DNA of 64,000 nt. Origin: Candidatus Alcyoniella australis. GTDB taxonomy: Bacteria; Lernaellota; Lernaellaia; JAVCCG01; Alcyoniellaceae. This document shows positions 36,551-45,005 of this stretch, one piece after another; positions within the stretch are counted from its first letter, which is position 1; the number at the start of each line of letters is the position of its first letter. The notes beneath the pieces were generated by a model. The model had not been told where the DNA came from, did not search any database, and saw only the letters and a list, made by a program, of their open reading frames with translations. A program made the translations under genes and the position numbers. The DNA lies in assembly GCA_030765605.1 (NCBI GenBank), contig JAVCCG010000019.1, positions 14,723 through 78,722 on the forward strand, written 5' to 3'.

Positions 36551-38129
36551 CGTGGTCCTCTTCAAAGTCTTTGCCCGCGTCGGGATAGCTGATGCGGAAG
36601 ATCGAGTAGTCGCCTTGGGCGAACGCGCGCTCGAAACGGCGACCCTCGAATTCGATCGCGTCGGACCCCTGCCGGGGTAAATCGAACACCACGCAGTTGC
36701 CGCCGATGTCCGGGTTGCAGTCGTGGTCGAGGATCAGCAGCGTGGGCCGCGACTCGACCCACATCCGCTCGTAGAATTCACGGTCGAGCTCGTTGCGCAG
36801 CTCGCCGGTCCAGATCAGGTTGACGAAGCTGCCTTGCGGCAGTCCGCTCTGGACCATCAGGTAGGGGTGGTAGTCGTGGTCGGTGATGATCGTCTGGCCG
36901 CCGCCGTTGTCGTGGATCCATTGGACCATCGCCACCACGTCGTCGGGGTAGGCGTTGTCCCGCGTCTGCTGCAACGCGACCGCCAGGGTCCAGCCCGTGC
37001 AGCAAAGCATTACGACTGCCAGCAACGTGCCGCGCCAGGCCCGGGGCGCGCGCAGCACGGCGATCCCCTCGCGCACGCCGTACACGGCCAGCGGAATCAG
37101 CAGCAGGTCCATCGACAGGGTGTAGCGGTAAATCGCCGGGTCGATGGTCCCCTTGATCGCGCGCATACCGAATACCGCGATGTTGAACAGGAACAGCACG
37201 GGCAGTACGCCCAGCAGCAGGTTGCGACCGCGACGTCGAATCGCGGCAACAGCGCGCGCCAGGCTCCAGACCAGGCCGACCAGGGCCAGGATTGCAACCG
37301 GCGGAGTCAGCGCAATCCAGAACGCCTGCGGCCAGGCCCACAGCCGGTACGACAGCGGCAGGTGGACCATGTACTGCAAAAAACTGGTGCCGCTGGTGCG
37401 CATGAAGCTCAGTGCGTCGAGCACGGTCTTGGGCTCGGATGCGAAGCGATAGCACATGCCCATGTGGATCAGCGGAAAGATTAAATTCAGCGCGCCGAAT
37501 AAGATCGCCTTAGGCGCACTGCGCGCCAGCAGCATCAGACACAGCGGCGGCAAAAAGAGCCAGGCCTCGAAACGAAACGCTCCCGCCAAGTTGAGCAGCA
37601 GGGCCGAGAGCACGATCCAGCGCAGCGGTACACGGCGCTGGACCAACGCCAAGATTGCAAAGCACAGCCCGCCGAACAGGCACAGCACGAACGGCGCCTC
37701 GGCCAGCCCGGTCACCGAGGCGCGCAGGTGCACGTGAAACGCGCCAAGGTAGAGCGCGGACCAGGCCGCGGTCTGCGTGCCGTACAGCGCGCGCACCATG
37801 TAGAAAAGAGGGATCACAGTCAGCACGCCGCAGATCGCGTGGACCGCGCGCACCGGCCAAACCACGTTATCAAACGGCAGCGTGATCGCGTAGACGAACC
37901 AGGTATGCAGCGGGCCGAAGTTGGTGTCGGGATAGGAACTGCCCTGACCAAGCCAGGTCAGCATCAGATTGATCCGGCTGTAGCTCTCGCCCTCCTGGCT
38001 GAAAACGTTGGGCATCCAGGCCAGGAAGATCGCGCGCAACAGCGCGGCAAAGGCGACGATCCCCAGCAGCATCAGCCGCTCTCGCCGCTTTTGCGACAGT
38101 CGGCGCGGGGGCTCAGGCATTGTGGCCAT
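36528..38129 (-). CDS. GT-C (GT39-like) membrane glycosyltransferase
   Basis: 533 residues. The first loop is SQEGESYSRINLML...FGPLHTWF, the same pattern as in the neighbouring paralogue. About ten TM helices (PLIHMGMCY shared with PLIHIGVCW) and a soluble C-terminal domain with TDHDYHPYL. ATG 38129 or ATG 38120 may start it; the former is used here. Probably transfers a lipid-linked sugar to a surface acceptor. Confidence 0.78.
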   Translation of the reverse strand: MATMPEPPRRLSQKRRERLMLLGIVAFAALLRAIFLAWMPNVFSQEGESYSRINLMLTWLGQGSSYPDTNFGPLHTWFVYAITLPFDNVVWPVRAVHAICGVLTVIPLFYMVRALYGTQTAAWSALYLGAFHVHLRASVTGLAEAPFVLCLFGGLCFAILALVQRRVPLRWIVLSALLLNLAGAFRFEAWLFLPPLCLMLLARSAPKAILFGALNLIFPLIHMGMCYRFASEPKTVLDALSFMRTSGTSFLQYMVHLPLSYRLWAWPQAFWIALTPPVAILALVGLVWSLARAVAAIRRRGRNLLLGVLPVLFLFNIAVFGMRAIKGTIDPAIYRYTLSMDLLLIPLAVYGVREGIAVLRAPRAWRGTLLAVVMLCCTGWTLAVALQQTRDNAYPDDVVAMVQWIHDNGGGQTIITDHDYHPYLMVQSGLPQGSFVNLIWTGELRNELDREFYERMWVESRPTLLILDHDCNPDIGGNCVVFDLPRQGSDAIEFEGRRFERAFAQGDYSIFRISYPDAGKDFEEDHGEQSADR

Positions 38130-38162
38130 TGGGCCCAATCTTAGTCAGCGTGCCCGAGGGCT

Positions 38163-40211
38163 TCAAGGAAGCTCGCCTCCCGGCCCTTGGACCGGATTGA
38201 CGAACACCTCGAGCGGACGCGGCGAGCCGCTGAACTCGGCGATCGCTCCCACGCGGCAGTGTGAACTCAAGCCGGCGGGCGGATCGAGCTCGATACACTG
38301 CCCGGCCGCTAGCTGTACATCGCGTGCGCCGGGGCTGTGCACGGTAAGACGCTCCTCAAACGGGTAGAGGCAGTCCTGCCAAAAAACCAGGCGCAACGTG
38401 CCGCCAGTAGCGCTGGGCGCGCAAGCCCGCAGGGTCGGTCCGCTCGGGTCCGCGTCATGCAGATACTGCTCGTAGCCGATGATTTTAATCCAGGGCCATT
38501 TCGCACCCCAGGCCAAGGGCGGACGCATGGCGTCTGCGGTGCGCGGCGGATCGAACTCGCCGTTGCGCAGCACGAACGCGGCGGCTATGCCGTTATCGTA
38601 CACGCGGTCCAGATCGCGCGAAGTTCGCCGCAGGTGCGCGTTAAGCTCGATCGCCTCGAACCCGCGATCCGCGGCGAACAGCTCGAACACCGTGCGCTCG
38701 TGGCGATCAAGAGGATCGGTCAACACTAAGGTCCGTAGCTGCAACGGATCGAGCGCCGCGCGCACGTCGCCTGCAGCCAGGTCGGCCAGACGTTCTTGCG
38801 GCAGGTCGACCAGCGTGGGGATTGATGTCGGAGACTGAAGCAACGCCAGGTCGGTGCCGCCGATGGAGCGCGAGTCATAACTATGCTGCGCCGCGTGCAG
38901 CCGCGGGCCGAACTCGAGCAACTGGCGTTGCGCCGAATCAAAGGTGAACGGCACGCACCATGCGGCGTTGGCAACCAGCGCGACGATCGCCGCAATGGTA
39001 GCTAAACCCTTGGGCGTACGCCGCAGCAGCAGGCCGCAAGGGATCGCGACCAACAGCGTCAGCAGCACGAACAACCCCAGCGCCTTGACGATCGATCCGG
39101 CTTGGGTCAGGCCGACGAAGTCCACAATCAGCGGCGTTCCCACCACGCGCTGGCGAAAGAACAGCGCCGCCGCGATCAACGAGGCGACGGCCAATCCGCA
39201 GACCGGACCACGACCTGCACGATCAAGGGCAATGCCGCCGAACAGCGCCAGCACGCCGGCCATGGGCAGGGCCGTGCGCGGGAAGTGGTTAACCGGGTTG
39301 ACCAGCAGCACACCGAGGTTCGCCAGCAGCATCAGAATCAACAGCGCCCGCCCGGCGGTCGAGCCCGAGCGCGCCAGGAACAGTCCGGCCAGCGCCGCGG
39401 GCACCAGCAGTGCCAAGCTCAGCGCGTGGTAGTTGACCAGCCCGATCCAACGTCCGCTCCAGGCCTGCCACGAGTAGTGCGTCAGCCAATCGACCTGGTA
39501 GTCGTTGAGCACCGAGAGCAGCAGGTCGCTTCCGCCCGTAGCGTCGGCGGGCATGCGCCAGAGCACAATGGGAATCATCATCACGCCGAACGCTGCCAAC
39601 GCGGCGATCAGCGGACCGGCGCTCCAGCCCTCGCCCTTGTTGCGGCGTCCGCGCAGTAGCAGCCCCAGCGCCACCAGGCCGATGGGCAAAATCGCAAACG
39701 CCAGAAACGTCTTGCACAGAAACGCGGCCACGACAGCGACCCCGGCCAGCGCTCCGTAGAGCAGGCCGCGGTCGCGCTGGGCGCGGAAGCACAACCACAG
39801 CGCCAGCAGCAACAGAAATGATCCCAGGGAGTAGACCTTGACGATCCCGCCGTAGAACACGGCCAGCGGCAACGGCGCGAGCAGGGCCACGGCGTACAGC
39901 GCAGCGCGCCGCGTGCCGACCTTTGCGGTCAGCGCGTAGACCAGCCACAGCGAGCCGATGGACGCCAGCAGCTCGGGCAGTCGCGCCCAGAGTACGTCCA
40001 CGCCCAGCAGCGCGATCAGCCCGGCCACGATCAGCGTGGGCAGCGGGCTGATCGGCGTGAGCAACCGATATTGGACCAGGTTGTTCGCGGCCAGCAGCAG
40101 CCCGGCGCTGTCGTTGTCGAGCATCGGCACGCGCAGCATAAACCACAGGCGCACGGCCGCCCCGGCCGTCAGTAGTAGGATCAGCGCGATATGCCTTTGT
40201 TTTCCGGTCAT
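38163..40211 (-). CDS. GT-C membrane glycosyltransferase
   Basis: 682 residues. First loop MLDNDSAGLLLAANNL with an Asp pair, then about 11 TM helices, including the conserved-looking YGGIVKVYS and LCKTFLAFA. A C-terminal soluble domain of about 250 residues is beta-rich near its end. It is the first gene of the minus-strand GT-C/SGNH run, starting at ATG 40211, divergent from the lipoprotein at 40461. Confidence 0.72.
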   Translation of the reverse strand: MTGKQRHIALILLLTAGAAVRLWFMLRVPMLDNDSAGLLLAANNLVQYRLLTPISPLPTLIVAGLIALLGVDVLWARLPELLASIGSLWLVYALTAKVGTRRAALYAVALLAPLPLAVFYGGIVKVYSLGSFLLLLALWLCFRAQRDRGLLYGALAGVAVVAAFLCKTFLAFAILPIGLVALGLLLRGRRNKGEGWSAGPLIAALAAFGVMMIPIVLWRMPADATGGSDLLLSVLNDYQVDWLTHYSWQAWSGRWIGLVNYHALSLALLVPAALAGLFLARSGSTAGRALLILMLLANLGVLLVNPVNHFPRTALPMAGVLALFGGIALDRAGRGPVCGLAVASLIAAALFFRQRVVGTPLIVDFVGLTQAGSIVKALGLFVLLTLLVAIPCGLLLRRTPKGLATIAAIVALVANAAWCVPFTFDSAQRQLLEFGPRLHAAQHSYDSRSIGGTDLALLQSPTSIPTLVDLPQERLADLAAGDVRAALDPLQLRTLVLTDPLDRHERTVFELFAADRGFEAIELNAHLRRTSRDLDRVYDNGIAAAFVLRNGEFDPPRTADAMRPPLAWGAKWPWIKIIGYEQYLHDADPSGPTLRACAPSATGGTLRLVFWQDCLYPFEERLTVHSPGARDVQLAAGQCIELDPPAGLSSHCRVGAIAEFSGSPRPLEVFVNPVQGPGGELP

Positions 40212-40265
40212 ACGCCCGAAACTCTATCATCGGCGATCCGGCCTGCAAAGCTCACCACGACCGTG

Positions 40266-40449
40266 CTAGCCTGGGGTGTTTATGAGGTTCGTTCACGAGG
40301 CGTGTAAGATGCCGCAAGAACAAGAAAGCCGAGCTGATATTCTGCAGGCGTACTCCCTGCAGTACGTCGAGGACGGATCAGCGAGGATGACGCAGTGATT
40401 GCGAATATATTGTGCGCCGTAGTAGAACCTCATGAAGAATCCAGGCTAG
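40266..40449. repeat. repeat family B, full MITE-like element
   Basis: 184 bp with imperfect terminal inverted repeats. The left end is CTAGCCTGGGGTGTTTATGA and the right end, read inverted, is CTAGCCTGGATTCTTCATGA; the similarity continues as GGTTC. Both tips are CTAG. The interior holds a CTGCAG direct repeat and a small frame (ATG 40282 to TGA 40398). The right end and adjacent sequence match 58075-58119; the left end matches 8594-8631. Confidence 0.75.
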
Positions 40450-40460
40450 AATTTATCGAT

Positions 40461-42023
40461 TTGATTACGATCCGCCCTCTGACCGTCGCGCTTGCACTAT
40501 GCATATGCTTGGTGTGCCTCCTGGTGCTTCCCGGTTGCGGCCCGCAGACCATTGATCAGCCCCTGGCGCCGATCGAGCAACCGCACCCCGATCTGACCGA
40601 CGTTTCCGTGGAACAGATTATCGAGGTGCTCAGCGATTCCTCGGACGAGCTGGACTTCGAACGCCGGGCGGCCGCGCTGTTGGCCGGTCTGCAACGCGAT
40701 CCGCGGCTACTGACGCTTGTGGAGAGCCGCACGGTCTCGGCTGTCGACCCGCGGGTGCGCGAGCTGTGCGCCGCGGCTCTGGGCAACTACGGCGAGTACA
40801 GCTCGATCGAGGCGCTGAGGCACGCGGTGGCCGACGTTGACCCGGGGGTGCGCGCCGCTGCATTGCGTTCCCTGGGATTGATCAACGATCCGGAGACCGC
40901 GCCGCTGATCGCCTCGGGCCTGGACGATCCCGAACCGCAAGTACGGGCGGCGGCCCTCGAGGCCCTGGCCCGCTTCGGCCCGCAGATCCACGTACCGGCC
41001 CTGGCCGGACGCCAAGCAGATCTTGATTTTCTCAGAGACCGGCCCAACGCGGCTTGCCTCGAGCGCGGCCGTTCGATCTACGTCGACGCCACAACGGGCA
41101 AGGACTCCAACCTGGGAACCAAGGCCGCGCCCCTGCGCACCCTGGCCGCGGCAACCGCGCTGCTCGAGCCGCAACAGGGGATGACGATCTATGCCACTGC
41201 GGGCGAAAAGCAGACACCATTTAATGAAAGCGTGCTGATCGGTCCAACAGGCCGCGGCGACCGGGGCTGCCCCACGCGGCTGAGCGCCTGGCCGGGTAAG
41301 CCCGCGCCGCTGATCCAAGCCGCGCAATTTTATCCGCTGCCCCAGTTGCATCGCGTCGAGTCCGATCGAGGTGCGCGCTACGAGCTGCCGCTGGCAAAGC
41401 GTCCGTTGCGGATACTGGCCCAGGGGCTGGACGCGCAAAGCGAGATCCGGCTGACCGACGAGTCCTCCGAGGATGAGAGCGCCGCCTGGTACACGGGCAG
41501 CTCGCTGATGATTCGCGGCGAGGTCGGCGACGGCGTGTGGGTCAGCACGATCGAGGACGGCATCCGCGTGGACCGCGCACCGTACGTCGAGGTCAGCGGC
41601 TTCACCGTGCGCATGGCCGCGGACAGCGGGATCGACTTCGACCGCTCGCCCAACGGGGTATGCCGCGAGTGCACCGTGAAGCAGGCCGGACGCCACGGCA
41701 TCTTTTTCTACTATGCGCCAATGGGCACGGTGATCGATTCGCAGGTCAGCGACTGCGGATTTCAGGGGATCAGCGTGCGCTCGAGTCCGGACACGCTGAT
41801 CAGCAACAGCCGCTCGTCGGGCAACGGAGTGGACGGTGTGCTGTTCCTCTACGATTCGGACCGCGGCACGCTCTACGGCAGCACGATCGTCGACAATCGC
41901 ATCCGGGGCGTGGGGGCCGACCAGGGGAGCAACGGGATCAGGGTGATCGATTGCGTGCTGGCCCCGAACATCGGCCCCGAGCTGCGTAGCGACGACAGCT
42001 CATCGATCCAGGTCATCCCGTGA
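40461..42023 (+). CDS. lipoprotein with HEAT repeats fused to right-handed beta-helix
   Basis: About 520 residues. The start is uncertain: TTG 40461 gives a clean signal peptide with lipobox LPGC but no visible Shine-Dalgarno. GTG 40395 has GAGGA upstream but lies inside the repeat and adds 22 polar residues. After the lipidated Cys come HEAT-like repeats (DPRVRELCAAALGNYG, DPGVRAAALRSLG, EPQVRAAALEALARFG). Then a DUF1565-like opening (YVDATTGKDSNLGTKAAPL) leads into a parallel beta-helix (residues ~370-520, repeated G-x-NGVDGV / NRIRGV turns). A surface glycan-binding or lyase-like role is inferred. Confidence 0.72.
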   Translation: MITIRPLTVALALCICLVCLLVLPGCGPQTIDQPLAPIEQPHPDLTDVSVEQIIEVLSDSSDELDFERRAAALLAGLQRDPRLLTLVESRTVSAVDPRVRELCAAALGNYGEYSSIEALRHAVADVDPGVRAAALRSLGLINDPETAPLIASGLDDPEPQVRAAALEALARFGPQIHVPALAGRQADLDFLRDRPNAACLERGRSIYVDATTGKDSNLGTKAAPLRTLAAATALLEPQQGMTIYATAGEKQTPFNESVLIGPTGRGDRGCPTRLSAWPGKPAPLIQAAQFYPLPQLHRVESDRGARYELPLAKRPLRILAQGLDAQSEIRLTDESSEDESAAWYTGSSLMIRGEVGDGVWVSTIEDGIRVDRAPYVEVSGFTVRMAADSGIDFDRSPNGVCRECTVKQAGRHGIFFYYAPMGTVIDSQVSDCGFQGISVRSSPDTLISNSRSSGNGVDGVLFLYDSDRGTLYGSTIVDNRIRGVGADQGSNGIRVIDCVLAPNIGPELRSDDSSSIQVIP

Positions 42024-43576
42024 GCCGCACACAACACGGCGCCGCGGCCATTGCCGCGGCCTGTGCCCTACTGCTGTTCGCCACGCGGCTGGCCGTTCCG
42101 ACTCTCGGCGGTCAGCCCTCGCTTGCCGAGGAGCTCGTGACCGGCTCGATCGCCAACGCCTTGCTCGAAGGGCCCGAGCTGCCGCTGTGGGGCTACCACG
42201 CGGCCGAACACGGGCTGGGCTCGCTGGCCCTGGCGTTCGCCGCGCTCCCCTGGTTTTTACTGTTGGGCAAGACCGCGATCTCGCTCAAGGCCGGCGCGCT
42301 GACCCTCGGCGCGATCAGCGCGGCGCTGATCGTGCTGCTGGCCGGACGACTCGAGGGGCTCGGCGGCGCGGCCCTGGCCGCTGTGTTCTGCGTGCTGATG
42401 CCGCCCGGCGCGTTTCTCGCCGCGGCCTACGCCCGCGGTCCCGCGCTGCCGTGCCTGGCCGCGGGACTCGGCGCGCTCTACGCGGCGCTGCGCACGCTGG
42501 AGGACCCGCACGGGCGCGTACGCTGGCCGCTGCTATGGGGGCTGCTCTCGGGGCTGGCGGTGAGCGTGGACAACGCCATGCTGGCGCCGGTTCTTGTGCC
42601 GCTGGGATTGGCCATCATTCGTGACGCCGACTTCCTGCTGCGTCGGCGCGCGCTGCTCTTGCTTTCCGGCACGGCTGTCGGGACGCTGCCGCTGTTGTTG
42701 TTGAAACAGCCGCCGCTCTCCTCGGGCTTCTTCGGCCCCGAGGCGCTGGTGATCAGGGTCGCGGCCCAACCGGATATCCTCTGGCTGGCCGCCTCGCTCC
42801 CCGCGTTGCTGGGATTGCTCGCCGTGTACGAGCGGACCCGCAAACAGCAACCCTACAGGCGCGCCCAGGCTGCTTGCATGGTGTTGTGGATCGTGGTGCT
42901 CGGCGTGGTGGTCGCGGCCCGCGACTCGCGCCTGCTCGATGCCCTGGCGATGGTCCTGGCCCTGCCCGTGGCCGCGCTGTGCCGCAGGTTACTGCGCTCG
43001 AGCCTGGTGCTCGGCGTGCTTGCCGTAACCGCACTGCTACTGCCCGGGCTGTTCGGCCAGTTGGACCTGCTGCGTTCGCCCGCAACGCTCGATCGCCCGG
43101 AGCTGCTCGGCCCGGGTTACGATCGGGTCAGCCACCTGGTCGAGGCCGGGATGAGCTGGAGCAACGATTCTACGCAGGCGCGCGAGCTGGTCTCGGCGCT
43201 CAATCCGCGCAGCGCCGCGGCCTTTGCCTTCGGGTTCGGCGAGGCTCACGGGGCGGGCACGGATCCGCTGGAGCAGAAGCTGATGACCTGCGCCGACCTG
43301 CCCGAGCCCGTTCGCGCGGCCTGTGCCGTGGGCGTGGGCTACGCCTGCCACCAGAACGACCAACCGCTGGACCTGCCGCTCTCGCGCAGCAGGCTCTATG
43401 AGTTGGTGCAATTGGGGATGCTGGTCTCGGCCGCTCGCGAGGGCTACTTCAGTACCGAGCAAATCGCCGAGTATGCCGACCTGCTTTGTAAAACCCTCGA
43501 CCCGCGAATCGGTCCGGGAATCCGGAATCTCGTACACTCGTTGCTTGCAATGCCTCGCGACGAACCGGTGAAATAG
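42020..43576 (+). CDS. polytopic GT-C-like membrane protein
   Basis: 518 residues, roughly 11-12 TM helices, with a small soluble C-terminal part containing several Cys. The first loop is QPSLAEELVTGS, where the Glu pair could be the GT-C acidic site, but the family is not certain. GTG 42020 overlaps the preceding stop (GTGA), so it is coupled to the beta-helix lipoprotein; the radical SAM gene follows 4 nt later. Confidence 0.65.
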   Translation: MSRTQHGAAAIAAACALLLFATRLAVPTLGGQPSLAEELVTGSIANALLEGPELPLWGYHAAEHGLGSLALAFAALPWFLLLGKTAISLKAGALTLGAISAALIVLLAGRLEGLGGAALAAVFCVLMPPGAFLAAAYARGPALPCLAAGLGALYAALRTLEDPHGRVRWPLLWGLLSGLAVSVDNAMLAPVLVPLGLAIIRDADFLLRRRALLLLSGTAVGTLPLLLLKQPPLSSGFFGPEALVIRVAAQPDILWLAASLPALLGLLAVYERTRKQQPYRRAQAACMVLWIVVLGVVVAARDSRLLDALAMVLALPVAALCRRLLRSSLVLGVLAVTALLLPGLFGQLDLLRSPATLDRPELLGPGYDRVSHLVEAGMSWSNDSTQARELVSALNPRSAAAFAFGFGEAHGAGTDPLEQKLMTCADLPEPVRAACAVGVGYACHQNDQPLDLPLSRSRLYELVQLGMLVSAAREGYFSTEQIAEYADLLCKTLDPRIGPGIRNLVHSLLAMPRDEPVK

Positions 43577-43580
43577 GCCG

Positions 43581-45005
43581 ATGTTTCGCCTGAGCCTGAT
43601 CCAACCGCCGCTGTCGGCCGCCCAACGCTACGGCGGCCTGGCCGCTGCGGGCAACAGCCTGCCCAACCTGGGCATGCTGCAACTGGCGGCCGTTGCGCGC
43701 GAGCACGGGGCGCTGGTCCAGCTGATCGACATGCAGGCCCAGGGCTGCGACGCGCAGCAGGTCGCGCAAAGCGTAGCGCGGTTCGCCCCGCAGCTGGCGG
43801 GCTTCACCGCGGTGACGATCTCGGTGGCCGCCGCGGCCGCCGCGGCCACAGCAATCAAGCGCCTGCTGCCCGATACGTTGCTGATGCTCGGCGGGCCGCA
43901 CGTCTCGGCTGTGCCCGAGACCACGCTGGAGCGCTTCGTCGACTTCGACATCGGCGTGATCGGCGAGGGCGAGCGCACGCTGATCGAGCTGATCGACGCG
44001 CTGAGCGCGGGCACGCCGCTGGAGCCGATCGCCGGGCTGCTGTTGCGCCGCGACCACGGACTGCAACGCAGCGCACCGCGCGGGCTGATCAACGACCTCG
44101 ACCAGCTTCCGCTACCCGCCTGGGATTTGCTGCCGCAGATGGCCACGCGCTACCGCCCCTCGCCGCAGTCGACCGCGGGCCTGCCCTCGGCGATCCTCTT
44201 CACCTCGCGCGGCTGCCCCTATCACTGCACGTTCTGCGACCGCACGGTATTCGGCAACCGCGTGCGCAGCCTCAGCGCCGAGCGCGTGGTCGAGATGATC
44301 GAACACCTGGCGCAGAGCTACGGCATTGTGGACTTCGCGATCCACGACGAGATCTTCGTGCTCGACCAACCGCGCCTGCGGCGGATCTGCGAGCTGATCA
44401 TCGAGCGCGGGCTGCGCGTAAGCTGGAACGCCCAGGGCCGAGCGGACCGGCTGCTGGACGCGCAGACATTGGCACTGATGCGTCAGGCCGGATGTTGGCA
44501 GATGCAGATCGGCATCGAGTCCGGCGACCCGACGATCCTCAAGCTGATCAACAAAGGGATCACCATCGACGACGTGCGCGTCATGCTGCGAGCTGTGCGC
44601 GCGGCCGGAATGCACACCAAAGCGTTCCTGATGCTCGGACTGCCCGGCGAAACCCAGGCCACGTTGCAACGCACCATTGAGCTGGCGATCGAGTTGCCCC
44701 TGGATGACATTACGGTCACACTTTTTACCCCCTTCCCCGGATCGCAGGCCACAATGGACCTCGAGAGTTACGGGGAGCTGGTCGGCGACTGGAGAACGAT
44801 GTCCGAATACGAGGTGAGCTTCGTGCCCAGCGGCCTAAGCGCCGGGCAGCTCGAGCGCGCGCGGGCGCAGTTGCTGCGGCGCTTCTACCTGCGACCGCGG
44901 GTAATCGTTGACTACGCCCGACGAATGCTGAAACCAGGGATGGCCGCACCGCTGGCCCACGGCGCGCTGGCCTTCGCCTCCACCATACTGCGGGAAACGC
45001 GTTGA
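43581..45005 (+). CDS. B12-binding domain radical SAM enzyme
   Basis: 474 residues. The N-terminal ~140 residues form a cobalamin-binding-like Rossmann domain (GPHVSAVPE). The radical SAM core follows, with SRGCPYHCTFC, Cys212/216/219 binding the [4Fe-4S] cluster, then GIESGDP and MLGLPGETQAT, typical of class B enzymes (P-methylase/hopanoid-like group). It may methylate or rearrange a lipid or sugar intermediate; the substrate cannot be told. Its TGA overlaps the TTG start of the carbamoyltransferase gene by 4 nt. Confidence 0.9.
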   Translation: MFRLSLIQPPLSAAQRYGGLAAAGNSLPNLGMLQLAAVAREHGALVQLIDMQAQGCDAQQVAQSVARFAPQLAGFTAVTISVAAAAAAATAIKRLLPDTLLMLGGPHVSAVPETTLERFVDFDIGVIGEGERTLIELIDALSAGTPLEPIAGLLLRRDHGLQRSAPRGLINDLDQLPLPAWDLLPQMATRYRPSPQSTAGLPSAILFTSRGCPYHCTFCDRTVFGNRVRSLSAERVVEMIEHLAQSYGIVDFAIHDEIFVLDQPRLRRICELIIERGLRVSWNAQGRADRLLDAQTLALMRQAGCWQMQIGIESGDPTILKLINKGITIDDVRVMLRAVRAAGMHTKAFLMLGLPGETQATLQRTIELAIELPLDDITVTLFTPFPGSQATMDLESYGELVGDWRTMSEYEVSFVPSGLSAGQLERARAQLLRRFYLRPRVIVDYARRMLKPGMAAPLAHGALAFASTILRETR

